Source: Macrobrachium rosenbergii | Taxonomy: Eukaryota; Arthropoda; Malacostraca; Decapoda; Palaemonidae | DNA length: 64,000 bases | Direction of reading: 5' to 3' | NCBI RefSeq assembly: GCF_040412425.1 | Contig: NC_089777.1 | Location: 33,035,037-33,099,036, forward strand | Shown here: piece by piece, positions 25,901-39,665 of the stretch | How the letters are laid out: every line of letters starts with the position of its first letter | Position numbering within the stretch: position 1 is the first letter of the stretch | Program-made: the position numbers and the translations under genes | Notes under the pieces: generated by a model | The model's database searches: none | Told to the model about the DNA's origin: nothing | The model's input: only the letters and a program-made list of their open reading frames with translations

Positions 25901-26268
25901 TTATCAAGTTAAACTTAAGTCCTGGCATATATAAATTTGACCCTTATAACAGAAAAAGTTATTAATGAATATGCATGGAAACTGGTATTTAATGTTAAAC
26001 ATGTTTTGTATAATTTTTTTATGTGGCTTCTCTTTCCTGGGTACAAAGTGTCAGATTCTGGTTTTGGCTCATAACCGCATTTTACTAGTATACCCGGGAT
26101 TACATCGTTTAAGTTAACCTTTGACGATATAATCTGGTGGTTCTTTTAGTTTCTGCCAACTTTTCGACCATTTTCTAAACTGTGCCTCAGTTACACCCAG
26201 ATGAAGTGTGATTAAACACAAGATTCCCGTGGTGATCGCTAATGCTAGGAACCCCCCCCACCACAAAA

Positions 26269-26276
26269 ACACACAC

Positions 26277-26362
<86 letters not shown>

Positions 26363-26385
26363 TATATATATATTTCTACATGGGC
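26269..26385. repeat. (AC)n(AT)n compound microsatellite
   Basis: AC run preceded by a C-rich patch and followed by a long AT run. Confidence 0.97.
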
Positions 26386-26463
26386 ATATATATATATAAA
26401 AGCACCCATGTTCATGAACATATAATATATTTATAGAACATCAAAAAACATTTATAGATAGCT

Positions 26464-26465
<2 letters not shown>

Positions 26466-26506
<41 letters not shown>
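26466..26506. repeat. (AG)n microsatellite
   Basis: About 20 AG dinucleotides. Confidence 0.97.
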
Positions 26507-26508
<2 letters not shown>

Positions 26509-27950
26509 TTACAGCATTGTTAACTTTCGTTGTTCTTGTGAATGAACGGAAACTCCTCCTTGATAAGATCGCAATGCCTCGCTGGCTCTCGCGTCATCCT
26601 ATCCTCTTCCTCTGCTCTCAGACAGCAGCCTGGCCTTTCACTTTCTTCTCATTTGAATATTTATGACATTTTGTTATGAAATGGGAAACAAATTACATTT
26701 TCGTGTTTAGTTTTGCTCAGCACATTGGGTCATAATTACATATAAAGACAGAGAAGAAATGATGTACTAAATAACTGGCCTGCTTCAGTTGTCTCTATTC
26801 ATGGTTGAGTCGTATCCTCTGTACAAGAGATTTCAGAGAAAAACAAAGTATCAGTCACTCACTGCTGGATCAAGCATGACCACTGAGCAAAAGACTTCCT
26901 GATTCGCTGTATACATCTTAAAAGATGGCTCACCAGCAGTACAGCGAACCCATCCCATTCCGCACAAATACACCTAGCCGCTCACCTTTACCTTGCAGCT
27001 CTTTCAACAACTTTTTTTTTTTATTTAGACAACATTTTTTCCCAAAATCCCTCTCCTCCTTCCCATACCTTTCGAACTAAATTAACTTCTCCATTCTCTC
27101 CACATGACCAAGTCACCTCTAACACTCCAATTCTTATATGCATAGTGACCCTATTACCACATTGTATCTCTACATTTCTCACTGATGCTGTGCTTCTAAA
27201 TCCATATATATTACACAAGAAATATTACACAAAGCCAAGGAAGATATACGCTCTCCATATTCAAAGCGAGATTTTTCACCGTACATCTTGTCGTTAAGGA
27301 GGTGGCTTCACAATTTTGGGATAAGGTTGCTGTCCCATACATCTTTAACTCCTTGTTGCAGACCACCCATTCGACCAACTGAATGAGAGAATGAATGAGG
27401 GAAGAAATGAATGAACAGCTATATCGAAAATTATTGTTCATGGTATATGTGCAACTTGGTGGCAGGATCGGAACGGTTGTTATTGTCCATCTTCTAAAGT
27501 CCCAATGACCATCACATAAGATCTTAAGCACTCGCAAATAGGTAATAGATCAGGAAACCAAGCGCTGCTCTGTCCACCTGAAAGCGGAGCCATCTTCAAC
27601 GGCATGATAAAGTGGGCCACTGAAACTTCTGACAGGAAAGATTTGTCATTCTCCTCTTCCTCTTTAACACATTTACAAGCCCCCCGCCCCCCCATCTCTC
27701 TCTCTCTCTTTTGTATATGGGGCCGGGGAGGGTTGCTTTAAAGGTCCTTAAGCCTTTGACTAAATTAGTCTTCCACAAGGCAGTGGAGGAGCCAAAGTTT
27801 TGCTTGCAACCAATTGTAGTTTATCTCATTCTCCCTGACAAACTACCAAGTACTCTACATGATTCAAACTTAACTGAGCCATAGTTTTGCTATAACCAAT
27901 TGTATATATATCTCATTCTATGACAAACTATATATATATATATATATGAT
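26507..27950. other. Non-coding interval
   Basis: No recognised gene. Overlapping short minus-strand frames at 27211-27778 lack a domain. A C-run and (CT)n lie at 27680-27709. Confidence 0.4.
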
Positions 27951-27952
27951 TC

Positions 27953-28012
27953 AAACATTAAACTGGATGGTATCTAATATATTTATTCTCCATTAGATAC
28001 CATCCATTTGAA
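27953..28012. repeat. Short hairpin next to (AT)n
   Basis: GGATGGTATCTAAT is inverted as ATTAGATACCATCC around an 11-14 base loop, with weaker pairing outward. Confidence 0.85.
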
Positions 28013-28055
28013 TGATATATATACTAATGCACAAAACAATTGTGTATGTGATAAA

Positions 28056-28094
28056 GTTAATATATATATGTATATATATACATATATATATATG

Positions 28095-28150
<56 letters not shown>
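28056..28150. repeat. (AT)n microsatellite
   Basis: AT run with regular GTAT/ACAT interruptions at its left end. Confidence 0.96.
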
Positions 28151-28155
<5 letters not shown>

Positions 28156-28860
28156 TTATATACATGTGTGTGAATGCATAATATGAAGCTGCTTCCCCTA
28201 TACTCTGCAAACACTTAATCTCATATAGGTTAGGGGTGTGGGATGATTGCGCGCGCCAATACACACGAGTGTTTATCCTTTTGACGTTATAATTTGATAT
28301 TATTTGTGTAAAAAAATCTTTTTAAAAGGCTATGCACTCATGACTGGCTCATAGAAAAATTTCTATGTCATTGTAAATATAATTTCAAAAGAGCTAACAT
28401 TTGTAAGCATCAAGCCTGGCTTGCAATTATCGGAACAGACAGACCATTTATAAAAAATATAAAATAGAAAGAATTAGCAAATAAAATGTGAATAAGATAA
28501 AATCAAAAATAGAAAAATATGGATACATATAAGGAAATTATTTCCACTAGTGAAATTATATCTACGAGGACATCAGCGAAAAGGAATTCACATTCCATTC
28601 AGTTGCTTAAATTAGCTGATTAAGCTCATTCAAACTCACTCGATTCTGTGCCAGTGTATTTCCTTTTGCTCTCCTTTTCCCACTCTTCTACGCTAGTATC
28701 CTCCTGTCATTCAGTCAGCTACTCGCTGTATCTGTCTCGTCCAATCTACTGTATTCAGGGATTTAATTATATTAAAAATGTAATACATTCGACAATGTTT
28801 TTTTATATCATCCTTGTTTATTTGTTTTCGTGTCATTCCGTCATTGTCCGCAGAGACTTT
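28151..28860. other. Non-coding interval
   Basis: No credible ORF or recognised repeat. Confidence 0.4.
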
Positions 28861-29358
28861 TTTAGTCTTCTGTAAAAGAAAACTATTGAGGTGGCTATTT
28901 GTCTGTCCGTCCGCACTTTTTTTCTGTCCGCCCTCAGATCTTAAAAACTACTGAGGCTAGAGGGCTGCAAATTGGTATGTTGATCATCTACCCTTCGATC
29001 ATCAAACATACCAAATTGCAGCCCTCTAGCCTCAGTAGTTTTTAAAAATTTTAAGGTTAAACTTAGCCATGATCGTGCGTCTAGAGCAGCTATAGGTGCC
29101 AACAGCACAGGCACCACCGGGCCGTGGCTGAAAGTTTCATGGGCCGCGGCTAAGAGTTTCATGAGCCGTGGCTGAAAGTTTCATGGGCCGCGGCCAAGAG
29201 TTTCATGGGCCGTGGCTGAAACAGTTTCATGGGCCGCGGCTAAGAGTTCCATGGGCCGCGGCTAAGAGTTTCATGGGCCGTGGCTGAAAGTTTCATACAG
29301 CATTATACGCTGTACAGAAAACTCGATTGCGCCGAAGAAACTTCGGCTCATGTTTTAC
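28861..29358 (-). mobile_element. Hairpin-rich interspersed element (family A), copy 3, with expanded internal repeat
   Basis: Same architecture as the other copies, in reverse. The GCCACGG-type unit is expanded here to eight copies of about 22 bp (29119-29296), alternating GGGCCGTGGCTGAAAG and GGGCCGCGGCTAAGAG types. Other copies have one to three. Confidence 0.93.
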
Positions 29359-29949
29359 TTTTTTTTAATACTGAATTGGTGAACAAACAGAAACACAACA
29401 TTCTGTTGAGAAGTCGTCTATGACGTAACGACTGACTGATTTGGTTGGATGGCGATCAAAAGTCACTAGGCCGGATGATCCAGGTACAATGGCAAGCGGC
29501 TAGGCCGGACTTTCCCACGACATTGTACAATCGTCTCAGTGTCTAGCATTTTCTGCTTCTCTCTTCATTTTGTGACCCAGTTGAGACAGGCATGTTTACG
29601 AATTCTCAAAATGAAGACACCATTATTTAGGAATGTATAAGAATACCTCTGGCGGGACACTGAAATAATCCTCTTCTGATAGTGAAAAGCCTGTAAGATA
29701 CGAACATTCTTTCCGACGTTTACTCTTGTTGTTAAAAACATTTCCTTCGCACTTAAAGAATTAAACATTTTCCACAAACGTATACAGTGGTAGTAATTGA
29801 TGAAATAACATAGATATATGACAGTACAAAGCACGTAGTTTCTAAATAAATCTAATCAGCTGATTAGGACTAATACATTTTTATCTGTTTATTAATTTAT
29901 TAATTTCTTTTTCTTTTTAATAAGTGAGATCTCTTTCTGTATTTTCTTT
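29359..29949. other. Non-coding interval
   Basis: No recognised feature; the minus-strand frame at 29565-29834 has no recognisable domain. Confidence 0.4.
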
Positions 29950-30048
29950 ACCTTCTCTTATTTCCTAATGAGCACCATATTCTTTGGAAGCCTGAATTCC
30001 AAGTCAGTGACCCCTGTGGGCTTGTTCCATATGAATAGGTGTCAGCTT

Positions 30049-30119
<71 letters not shown>

Positions 30120-30131
30120 TAATAATAATAG
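29950..30131 (+). mobile_element. Retrotransposon 3' end with (AAT)n tail, copy 1
   Basis: The block with CCTAATGAGCACCATATTCT, CAAGTCAGTGACCC and GCTTGTTCCATATGAATAG ends at CTTCTG and passes directly into (AAT)n (30052-30131). The same block and tail recur at 36829-36949, suggesting a LINE/SINE 3' terminus that ends in a microsatellite. Confidence 0.7.
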
Positions 30132-30249
30132 TAGATTCACAATTTCGTGAAAAACAATCTTTATAATAAAAATCCACAATTATATGGTTAATATTTTACA
30201 TATTTTACATAATGATATATTTACCATATAAATGTAATTTTAATATTAA

Positions 30250-30252
30250 CGA

Positions 30253-30283
<31 letters not shown>

Positions 30284-30298
30284 AATCATCATCATCAG
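30250..30298. repeat. (AAT)n/(ATC)n short microsatellite
   Basis: AAT triplets passing into ATC triplets. Confidence 0.9.
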
Positions 30299-30695
30299 TA
30301 TTCTGAAAATATGCTTGGTTTGCTAGTTTAGATGGAGGCGTCCCAAGATACTCCCTGTTAATTATGTTTTGCATAATTGACTGGAGGATTTGTAAACCTA
30401 ATCAGCTGGTGTAATCAAATATCCAATCATCTGAGCCTATGGCTGTCCTGATTATGAACTTATTGGTTTGTTTTACAATGTACGCCATTGTTTGTTGTAT
30501 GTATAGCTTTACTAATTACTTGTAATGAATATAGTTTTAGGAAATACTAAATGATGATAAAAGTTTTCTTTATTGTTGTTTGTTGTCATACGCCGTTCTA
30601 TTTCTTTTCTCTTTTTTCCTGTTCTTTTATTTCATATAATGTTGTCTGTTCCGAGGACGTTTGCTATACAAGTTTATGACCGTCATGATCGTTAC

Positions 30696-30698
<3 letters not shown>

Positions 30699-30753
<55 letters not shown>
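30699..30753. repeat. (AAT)n microsatellite
   Basis: Uninterrupted AAT triplets. Confidence 0.96.
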
Positions 30754-30754
<1 letters not shown>

Positions 30755-30839
30755 CTTGATATACCAGCTACATGCTAATGAAGAAGATTGCAAGTCGAAT
30801 AGATAAGACTGTATACGAATCAAATGTCGTGGAAACAGC

Positions 30840-30892
<53 letters not shown>
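30840..30892. repeat. (AAT)n microsatellite
   Basis: Uninterrupted AAT triplets. Confidence 0.96.
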
Positions 30893-30894
<2 letters not shown>

Positions 30895-31644
30895 TGGTTT
30901 TAACATGACAATATATACCAATTTATAAAATGATAAGTTTTGATATCATCAAAAAGTATTTGATAATTTCCGTAAACAAATCAAAGCAAATTTCTTCCTT
31001 TTTGAGGGTTTAGAAAAACAAGGGATAAGAAGGCGTCCTACCGTTGTTGGCCAAGCCCGCGTATCCCAATTTACTCAAAGCGGAGATTACTAATCACCGG
31101 TTTATTCAACCAACATCCATTCTGTTTTTTTTTTTTTTTTAATCCCTTCTGCGTCACAATTCTGAGCTTCTTCAACAGCCTCCTTCTCCTCAATCATTTA
31201 TATCAACTATTTATTCATGAATAATAAGGATAACCGTTTTACTCCAAGATTCAGTTAGAAAAAAACATGAATAATTTCCTTCACATGAAATGAAAAATAA
31301 AATTTCTTCTTAAATCTTAAGCATATGATGCCGTAAACAACAAAACGTCATCAAAATATCAGTTTCTTCCTTTTAAAGCACTTCAGCATTCGGCATCAGG
31401 ATTTAGTTACCTCTGTAATGCATTCTGACCTATTTTATTTTATTAATTTCTTTTTTTTTTTACAGAAACTGATTCTTTTACAAAATGTTGATGTGCCCTT
31501 GCGTGTTTATGCCCATTCATTTGTATATGTAAATTTTGTAAATAGGGACTGACATTTATGAGAGTTTGATTACCTCAAACTGGAATAAAATTTGCATTTT
31601 CATTAATCAGCTACCGGGAATGCCTTTACAAGTGCAACGTCTCC

Positions 31645-31693
<49 letters not shown>

Positions 31694-32697
31694 AGAGAGA
31701 ATAGAAGCAGAAAAAGAGTTCCTCCTCCTCCAGAAGAGGAGAGGAAGAAGAAGAAAAAGAGGAAGAAGAGGAAGAGGAATGAAGGTGTAGACGACCTTTG
31801 AGGCACCTAAATGATCCCCAGTGACTCAGACACGGAGGCCATTATTATGTCTTAAATACGTCACTGGCATCTCTCATCGTTCTGCTAACGGATAACATGA
31901 CGCTGTCTTGTCTGTGCGTGACTGTGCACGTAAGCTGATGTACGGCTTTGTACGTGCGGGTCAATGTACGTGTGCACGAGGATGGAAGGGCTTGCATCAA
32001 GTTTGGAAGGACAGTTCACAAAACCAGCAATGTCTTGGTTCTAAATCGGAAAGTCTTCGTAGCCGGATCTCCTTGACATAAAAGAGACCAGCGCAATGTT
32101 ACGTAGCCCGTTATCTTTTAGATCTTATCTCTCACAATAGCAGCTATATCTTCACCCCATTTCTTGTGTCCTTTCATTTCTGTGCTATATAACAGATTTA
32201 CCACGCACAGAACAATGTAGAAAACGGATAGAAGGACGCAAATGAAAGGAGGAATATAAGCGCGGAATTTGGATGATCGCAAGTAACTCACCTGTGCTAA
32301 AACAAGAGTTAATTTAACGGGCGGGGCTGAATAACTGAAGATATGAGTTCTCAGTCATAAGAAGCAATTTCAGAGAGGGAAATGAGGCAATGAGGATGTG
32401 GCAGAACACAAAAAAAAAGTGTCGGTAAACGCAATAGTTTCAGTGTGTTAGAGAATTGTGAAACAATCGTACCTTATTACATTAAAACGTACTGTATTTG
32501 CGATACCAAGAAGGGTGTTAAAATCATTTAGAAATATCAGTGGAGCAAGGAAGCTTGGAAGGAGGATGATTGTAAAGCCATGTAAATGACAAGATAGAGG
32601 AAAATATTTTGAGGTGGTTTTTGCATATAGACAGAATTTAAATGGCAAGCGAAAAAGCTGCATTGATGAAACCCCTCATTCTTGTTGCGAGATTAAA
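30893..32697. other. Non-coding interval with an (AG)n array
   Basis: (AG)n at 31650-31700 is followed by a purine-rich GAAGAAGAGG stretch to about 31785. The frames there only translate the repeat. Nothing else is recognised. Confidence 0.45.
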
Positions 32698-33046
32698 CAA
32701 GTTAAAAATGCGCCGAAGTTTCTTCGGCGCAACCGAGTTTTCTGTACAGCGTATAATGCTGTGTGAAACTCTCAGCCGCGGCCCATAAAACTTTCAGCCA
32801 CTGCCCGGTGGTGGCCTGTGTTGTTGGCACCTATAGCGGTGCCAGACGCACGATCATGGCTAACTTTAACCTTAAATAAAATAAAAACAAATGAGGCTAG
32901 AGGGCTGCAATTTGGTATATATGTTTGATGTTTGGAGGGTGGATGATCAACATACCAATTTGCAGCCCTCTAGCCTCAGTAGCTTTTAAGATCTGAGGGC
33001 GGACAGACAAAGCCACCTCAGTAGTTTTCTTTTACAGAAAACTAAA
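32698..33046 (+). mobile_element. Hairpin-rich interspersed element (family A), copy 4
   Basis: Complete short form with two GCCGCGG/GCCACTG-type units, the central inverted repeat at about 32890-32990, and the 3' CTTTTACAGAAAACTAAAA end. Confidence 0.93.
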
Positions 33047-33429
33047 ACACGAATGAAATTAAGAACTGTAGTGTAACATCTTAAGAGGAGTCAAGGCAGG
33101 CATAACTGGACCTCAATATTTCAAATTGATTAGGGGCCAGACCTCAGACATTGACTCAGAGAATACGAAAAGATGTAAGTCTACATTATTATCCTTGTCA
33201 AGCACCGAGTCAAAGTGATCTCCGATGAAACAATAAAGGAATCAGCGGCATGTAATCACAGCAGGAAATGACAGGCAGACGCTGTCAAAAGGAAGAGAAA
33301 CTACAACATTGTCAACAGCAGACGTAACTACGACATGCAAACACCGATAACGGGAGATTAAACTACGATTTGTAAACACTTTCCATAAGAGTCGGTTTTT
33401 TGCCGGGCAGACACCGCCAAGGAAAAACG

Positions 33430-33785
33430 AGTAAAAAATGCGCCTAAACAGTCGAGTTTTCTGTACATCGTATAATCAAGGCCACCGAAAATAAATCTAT
33501 CTTTCGGTGGTCTCGGTATAACGCTGTATGAGCCGCGGCCCATGAATCTTTAACCACTATAACGTTGCCAGATGCACGATTATGGCTAACTTTAACCTTA
33601 AATAAAATAAAAAAAAACTACTGAAGCTCGAGGGCTGCAATTTGGTATGTTTGATGACTGGAGGGCGGATGATCAACATACCAATTTGCAGCCCTCTAGC
33701 CTCAGAAGGTTTTGAGATCTGAAGGCGGACAGAAAAAGTGCGGACGGACAGATAAAGCCGGCACAATAGTTTTCTTTTACAGTCA
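33430..33785 (+). mobile_element. Hairpin-rich interspersed element (family A), copy 5, degenerate
   Basis: The 5' hairpin has lost one arm (GCGCCTAAACAG). An extra small hairpin (CCACCGAAA against TTTCGGTGG, 33481-33510) sits between AGTTTTCTGTA and the body. The central inverted repeat is retained. Confidence 0.88.
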
Positions 33786-35406
33786 ACGAGAGACAAAATT
33801 ATAACGCATAAACAATGCCAGCACCATATGAAAGTAAAATATACATACTAAGAAGGGGAGGTAATATAAATATTATGCAAAAATTATGATTGGAGAAAAA
33901 ATTACATGTGCACTTACTGGGATTCAAGTCGTTTGGGAAGTGAAGAATCGATATTAATAGATACATTTGAGAAGGCTAAAATAAAACGAATAGCTGGAAT
34001 ATAAATATATGTATATATGTGTGTGTGTGAGAAGGAATATTAGTTACGCCAAGCAAATGTTTACAGTTTCCACATAGCATTCTCAACTTCCGTAGCTTTC
34101 CATAATTTTTTTGATAAATTTCCTGTTTAAGAAGATCATTATCTTTGCCAGTTCTAAGCATGTAGTCTTAATCTCCATACACCCGAGAATCAAAATCTGA
34201 CACTGCAATTCGCTCACCAAGATGGGTAATAAAAGTTTATATCAACTTGATACACACAGACGCCTGCTGACATCAGATGACGCACGTTAGCTGAAATGAA
34301 CCTACCCTCATTGTGTTAATGAATTTAAATCATTTTGCTAATGTGCTAACGGTGAATTCCTGTGTGCACAATTAGGGGACTAATGCTAACTGTATCCAGA
34401 GGACTTACAAGGTCCTTAGGTCTTGAAGATATGCTGGGAAATAAGTATACAATTTCCATCTCTCCGAAACTCGGCTTTGAACGTTCCAGAAGATGAATGA
34501 ATAGACATACAGTTAGTGAACTAATTATTAATAAACTTTAATGACTCTGGAGGGTCATGAAGTCCTAAAAATGGATCTGGCGCTAAGAATTTGTAATCCT
34601 CTGAATCATGTCTGTGGACGGTTCAAACGTCGACTTCATAATCACGTAGATTATGAACTAAAAAAATCAGGTCCTGAGACCTTCGTAAGATATAAAGAGC
34701 TTGAAAATGAACCGGGAAACGAAATATGGAATTCAATGAAACATGTCCCTGGATGCTGCAGGGAAAATTCAATGTAGAATACGAAAGTAATAAGCTTAAT
34801 TTTTTTATATACACTAGTACCTAGTAACCTTGTTTCATGTTCCCTAGATAGGAAATGCTGTTACGGTACATCGCAAGTCAACGTATTTCGAGATACATAC
34901 AATATTTTTTTTTAACCGAAGTTCACAAGTAAAACTGTACATAATTACCACTAAAAATAATCGTCTCCAAGCCCTTAGGATTGCAATACTTGTTATGAGG
35001 ACAAAAGATGCTTTCACATCAGTTTTACATAATTTAGTATAAACTTTTTCTAGCAGGAGTTTTTTTAAAGTTCAAGGCATATTTTTTACAATCTGGTGAA
35101 GACAAATTAAGCTTCAAGAAAATCTTTATTATCCCTTTTCACCATAGATACAAAAAAGAGGATTTTTCATGGATTTCTTTTAGGCCTCTAAGAAAATATA
35201 TACAAAAAACGATGATTAAGTAAGACGTTGAAAGTTTCATACTACAAATATAAATTGTGTGTTTGAAAAAGGTCATTTACTGGAATAATATTGTAGAAAA
35301 TCCAATAATAACAATAAGAAGAAGAAGAAGAAGAAGATAAAGGACTCTCCTGCGCTTTTTGCATCTGTTCGTTACAAAAAATCAAACAATATCGATATGT
35401 AGTACC
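33786..35406. other. Non-coding interval
   Basis: No recognised gene. The short plus-strand frame at 34541-34777 shows no domain and no splice context. A small (AAG)n lies at 35319-35337. Confidence 0.4.
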
Positions 35407-35412
35407 TTCTCG

Positions 35413-36828
<1,416 letters not shown>

Positions 36829-36917
36829 CTTTCTAATGAACACTATACTCTTTGAGAGCTTCAATTTCAAGTCAATGACCCATGTATGCTTGTTCCAAAT
36901 GATTAGGGGGTTAACTT

Positions 36918-36948
<31 letters not shown>

Positions 36949-36949
36949 G
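36829..36949 (+). mobile_element. Retrotransposon 3' end with (AAT)n tail, copy 2
   Basis: Parallels 29950-30131: CTAATGAACACTATACTCTT, CAAGTCAATGACCC, GCTTGTTCCAAATGATTAG, then CTTCTG and (AAT)n. Confidence 0.7.
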
Positions 36950-37303
36950 AAACTCATGCATACAGAGAAAGAGAGGCAGCAGACCCATAGACGAACAAAG
37001 AAGACAAGTGTAAATGCTGTCAATATTATAATAGGAAGAAACTTTGAAGACAAAGAAGCCGAGAATTTGATTAGAATTATCATTCGTATTCTTTTTTTTT
37101 TTCAGTGATACACCCAAATTATTTCCTCAGAGAAGGCAGAACAGCAGTAACTACTACGTTCATTCTCCGTCTCACGAACTCAGGATAAACATCTTGAGGG
37201 GAAAACTTATATGGTCTCGAAATTGTTTCTTGCACTTAAGAAATTCATATCTTTAGTTCACTAGTTTCCCGTCTATTTCATTCTCAGTCTAGTGCTTCTC
37301 TCC

Positions 37304-37615
37304 TTTTAGTTTTCTGTAAAGGAAAGCTAATGAGATGGCTTTGTCTGTCCGTCCGCACTTTTTCTGTCCGCCCTCAGATCTTAAAAACTACTGAGGCTAG
37401 AGGGCTGCAAATTGGTGTGTTGATCATCCACCCTCCAATCATCAAACATACCAAATTGCAGCCCTCTAGCCTCGGTAGTTTTTATTCTATTTAAGGTTAA
37501 AGTTAGCCATGACCGTGCGTCTCGCACCATTATAGTTGCTGAGAGTTTCATACAGCATTATACGCTGTAAAGATAACTCGATTGCGCCGAAGAAACTTCG
37601 GCGCCATTTTTTACT
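37304..37615 (-). mobile_element. Hairpin-rich interspersed element (family A), copy 6
   Basis: Reverse orientation and the shortest complete copy. One GCTGAGAG-type unit remains between the body and the GCGCCGAAG hairpin; the central inverted repeat is intact. Confidence 0.92.
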
Positions 37616-37833
37616 TGTTTTCAATTACAAGCTCGCACACATATATACATAATATATGTATTTAACAGATGAGTGTGTATTTGCACATGTCATTATAGGA
37701 ACTGGTTGCAAATAAGAGGACTGAAGGATAAGGACTCGGCACTAAGTACAATTAGAAGTGATAAGTAAGAACAAGATGATCATTTGTTTTAGATAGCAAA
37801 GCACTGGGATATATTATTCAGTATATATATACT

Positions 37834-37922
37834 CTACATATACTCGCATATACATGTGTATATATATATATTATACATACATACATATATGTATATATAT
37901 ATATACTTATGTATATATGCTA

Positions 37923-37992
<70 letters not shown>

Positions 37993-38000
37993 TAGCAACC
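37834..38000. repeat. (AT)n cluster inside a short inverted repeat
   Basis: GCTAAGATAT at 37919 and ATATCTTAGC at 37987-37996 border a long AT run; further ATAT/ACATAC words lie to the left. Confidence 0.9.
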
Positions 38001-38467
38001 GTAGGTAAAATAAAAGCAAGTAAATAACAACATGAATGAACACCGATAACACACATGAGAAAGTGAAGTGTTCCAGAGTGTACCCACAAGCAAAGGGACA
38101 TAAAACCAAAACTGGGAGCTAATATCAGAGGTTATGGCGCACCCCAAAAGGATGAGAACATTGGTTAGATGGTTCCCCTCCAGCAAAATAGGATAACAGT
38201 CCTATAATCAGTTGTGCAAGTGCCAGTTAACTATAGGATAGTTTATTCTTTTTTCGACCGCCGCAGGTATTTTCATCGCTATTTTTTATTATCTTTCATT
38301 TTGTTTTCCTTTCTTTACCGTGTTACACGCAGTGCTAAATCCGGGTACATATTTATTCTCCGAGCTCAAGCATAAAACTTCCAAAATTCCAACTGCCTTT
38401 GTATTATTGGATAAGTACAGGGATGGTCCTGAAGACGAAAGGTACTAAAACACTTTGAATATTGAAA
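38001..38467. other. Non-coding interval
   Basis: No credible ORF or recognised repeat. Confidence 0.4.

Positions 38468-38562
<95 letters not shown>
38468..38562. repeat. (AC)n(AT)n compound microsatellite
   Basis: AC run followed by a long AT run. Confidence 0.97.
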
Positions 38563-38563
<1 letters not shown>

Positions 38564-38917
38564 TATATTAATAGCTGAGAAAACTGACTAATGCTCAGGA
38601 CACTGTAAAAAATGAAACTGTGCATGTTTAACAAACGATTTTGAGATACGCTGTCCATGAACATTGTACCAGTAAAGTTTGGGTGATTCACATCATGGTA
38701 GATAGTGAAATAAATGTTTGTAAACATATATACATTAAGAATCCAGCAAAGCATTCGTCCGCGTGTCCTGTGCTCGTCTAAGGTAAGAGAGTTTTCCGTT
38801 AATTAACAATCTATCAAAATTAATAAGACTTGCAAAGAACCGAGCCCCAGAAATGCAGTGTTCAGCCATTCATGAATCTGATAACGAGCTTTAATGTTCT
38901 GTTTACGTCCGGAGAAC

Positions 38918-39227
38918 CCCCGTGGGGAGGTAGCGCCGTCAGTGCACCTCACGTGGTGCACTGTAGGCATTGCTAAGGTTCTTTGCAGCGTGCCTTCGGC
39001 CCCTAGCTGCAACCCCTTTCGTTCCTTTGTACTGTACCTCCTTTCATATTCTCTTTCTTCCATCTTACCTTCAACCCTCTTCTAACAATTTATTCACAGC
39101 GCAACCGCGCGGTTTTCCTCCTTTTATAAATTTCAAACTTTTTTCTGTTAATTTCCGTTTCAACGCTGGAAGACCTCGTCCAAATGCTTGGCCTGTGGCC
39201 AAAATTCTATATTCAATTCAATTCAAT
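38918..39227 (+). mobile_element. SINE-like element (SINE2), copy 1, with target duplication
   Basis: A perfect 11-bp direct repeat GTCCGGAGAAC flanks it (38907-38917 and 39228-39238). The body has CACGTGGTGCACTGTAGGC, TTCTTTGCAGCG, CGGCCCCTAGCTGCAACCCC and a pyrimidine-rich half, and it ends in ATTCAATTCAATTCAAT. No ORF. Confidence 0.92.
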
Positions 39228-39548
39228 GTCCGGAGAACGAAGCCCCGAAGCACATTAAACACCTCGGACGATCAGTTGTAACGAAACGGTCGTTAGCCAA
39301 ACTACCTTGTAGCGACATTCATTATCTAGTAGACTCAGTGACCAACGGCCATCACCTTTTAGTATTTGTTGAGTGTGGCTGCTGGAAAAACTATCGTTAA
39401 AAATCGATCCACCTTTCAACTGCATTAAGAGTGATTTATTTATCTATTACTTTGTCCAAACGGTGTTAAACGAAACGAAGTATCAACGTTACGTTTCTTC
39501 GTTAGCTCTAGGTTTTACCCAGGTATATCTTTGTTTCTGTTTTTCATT

Positions 39549-39662
39549 TTTATGTTTATGCAAGGAACTATATACTTTATGTTTATGCAAGGAACTATAT
39601 ACTTTTTTATGTTTACGCAAGGAACTATATACTTTTTATGTTTATGCAAGGAACTATATACT
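39549..39662. repeat. Minisatellite, about 28-30 bp unit, four copies
   Basis: Each unit carries TATGTTTATGCAAGGAAC followed by TATATACTTT. The third has TTTACGC. Confidence 0.94.
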
Positions 39663-39665
39663 GTA

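Noticed and set aside
29119..29296. CRISPR-like array
   Set aside because: The 22-bp units are contiguous without spacers, lie inside an interspersed element, and the DNA is eukaryotic.
38803..39063. Minus-strand frame of 86 codons
   Set aside because: It lies mostly within SINE2 copy 1, which has clear target duplications; the frame is chance.
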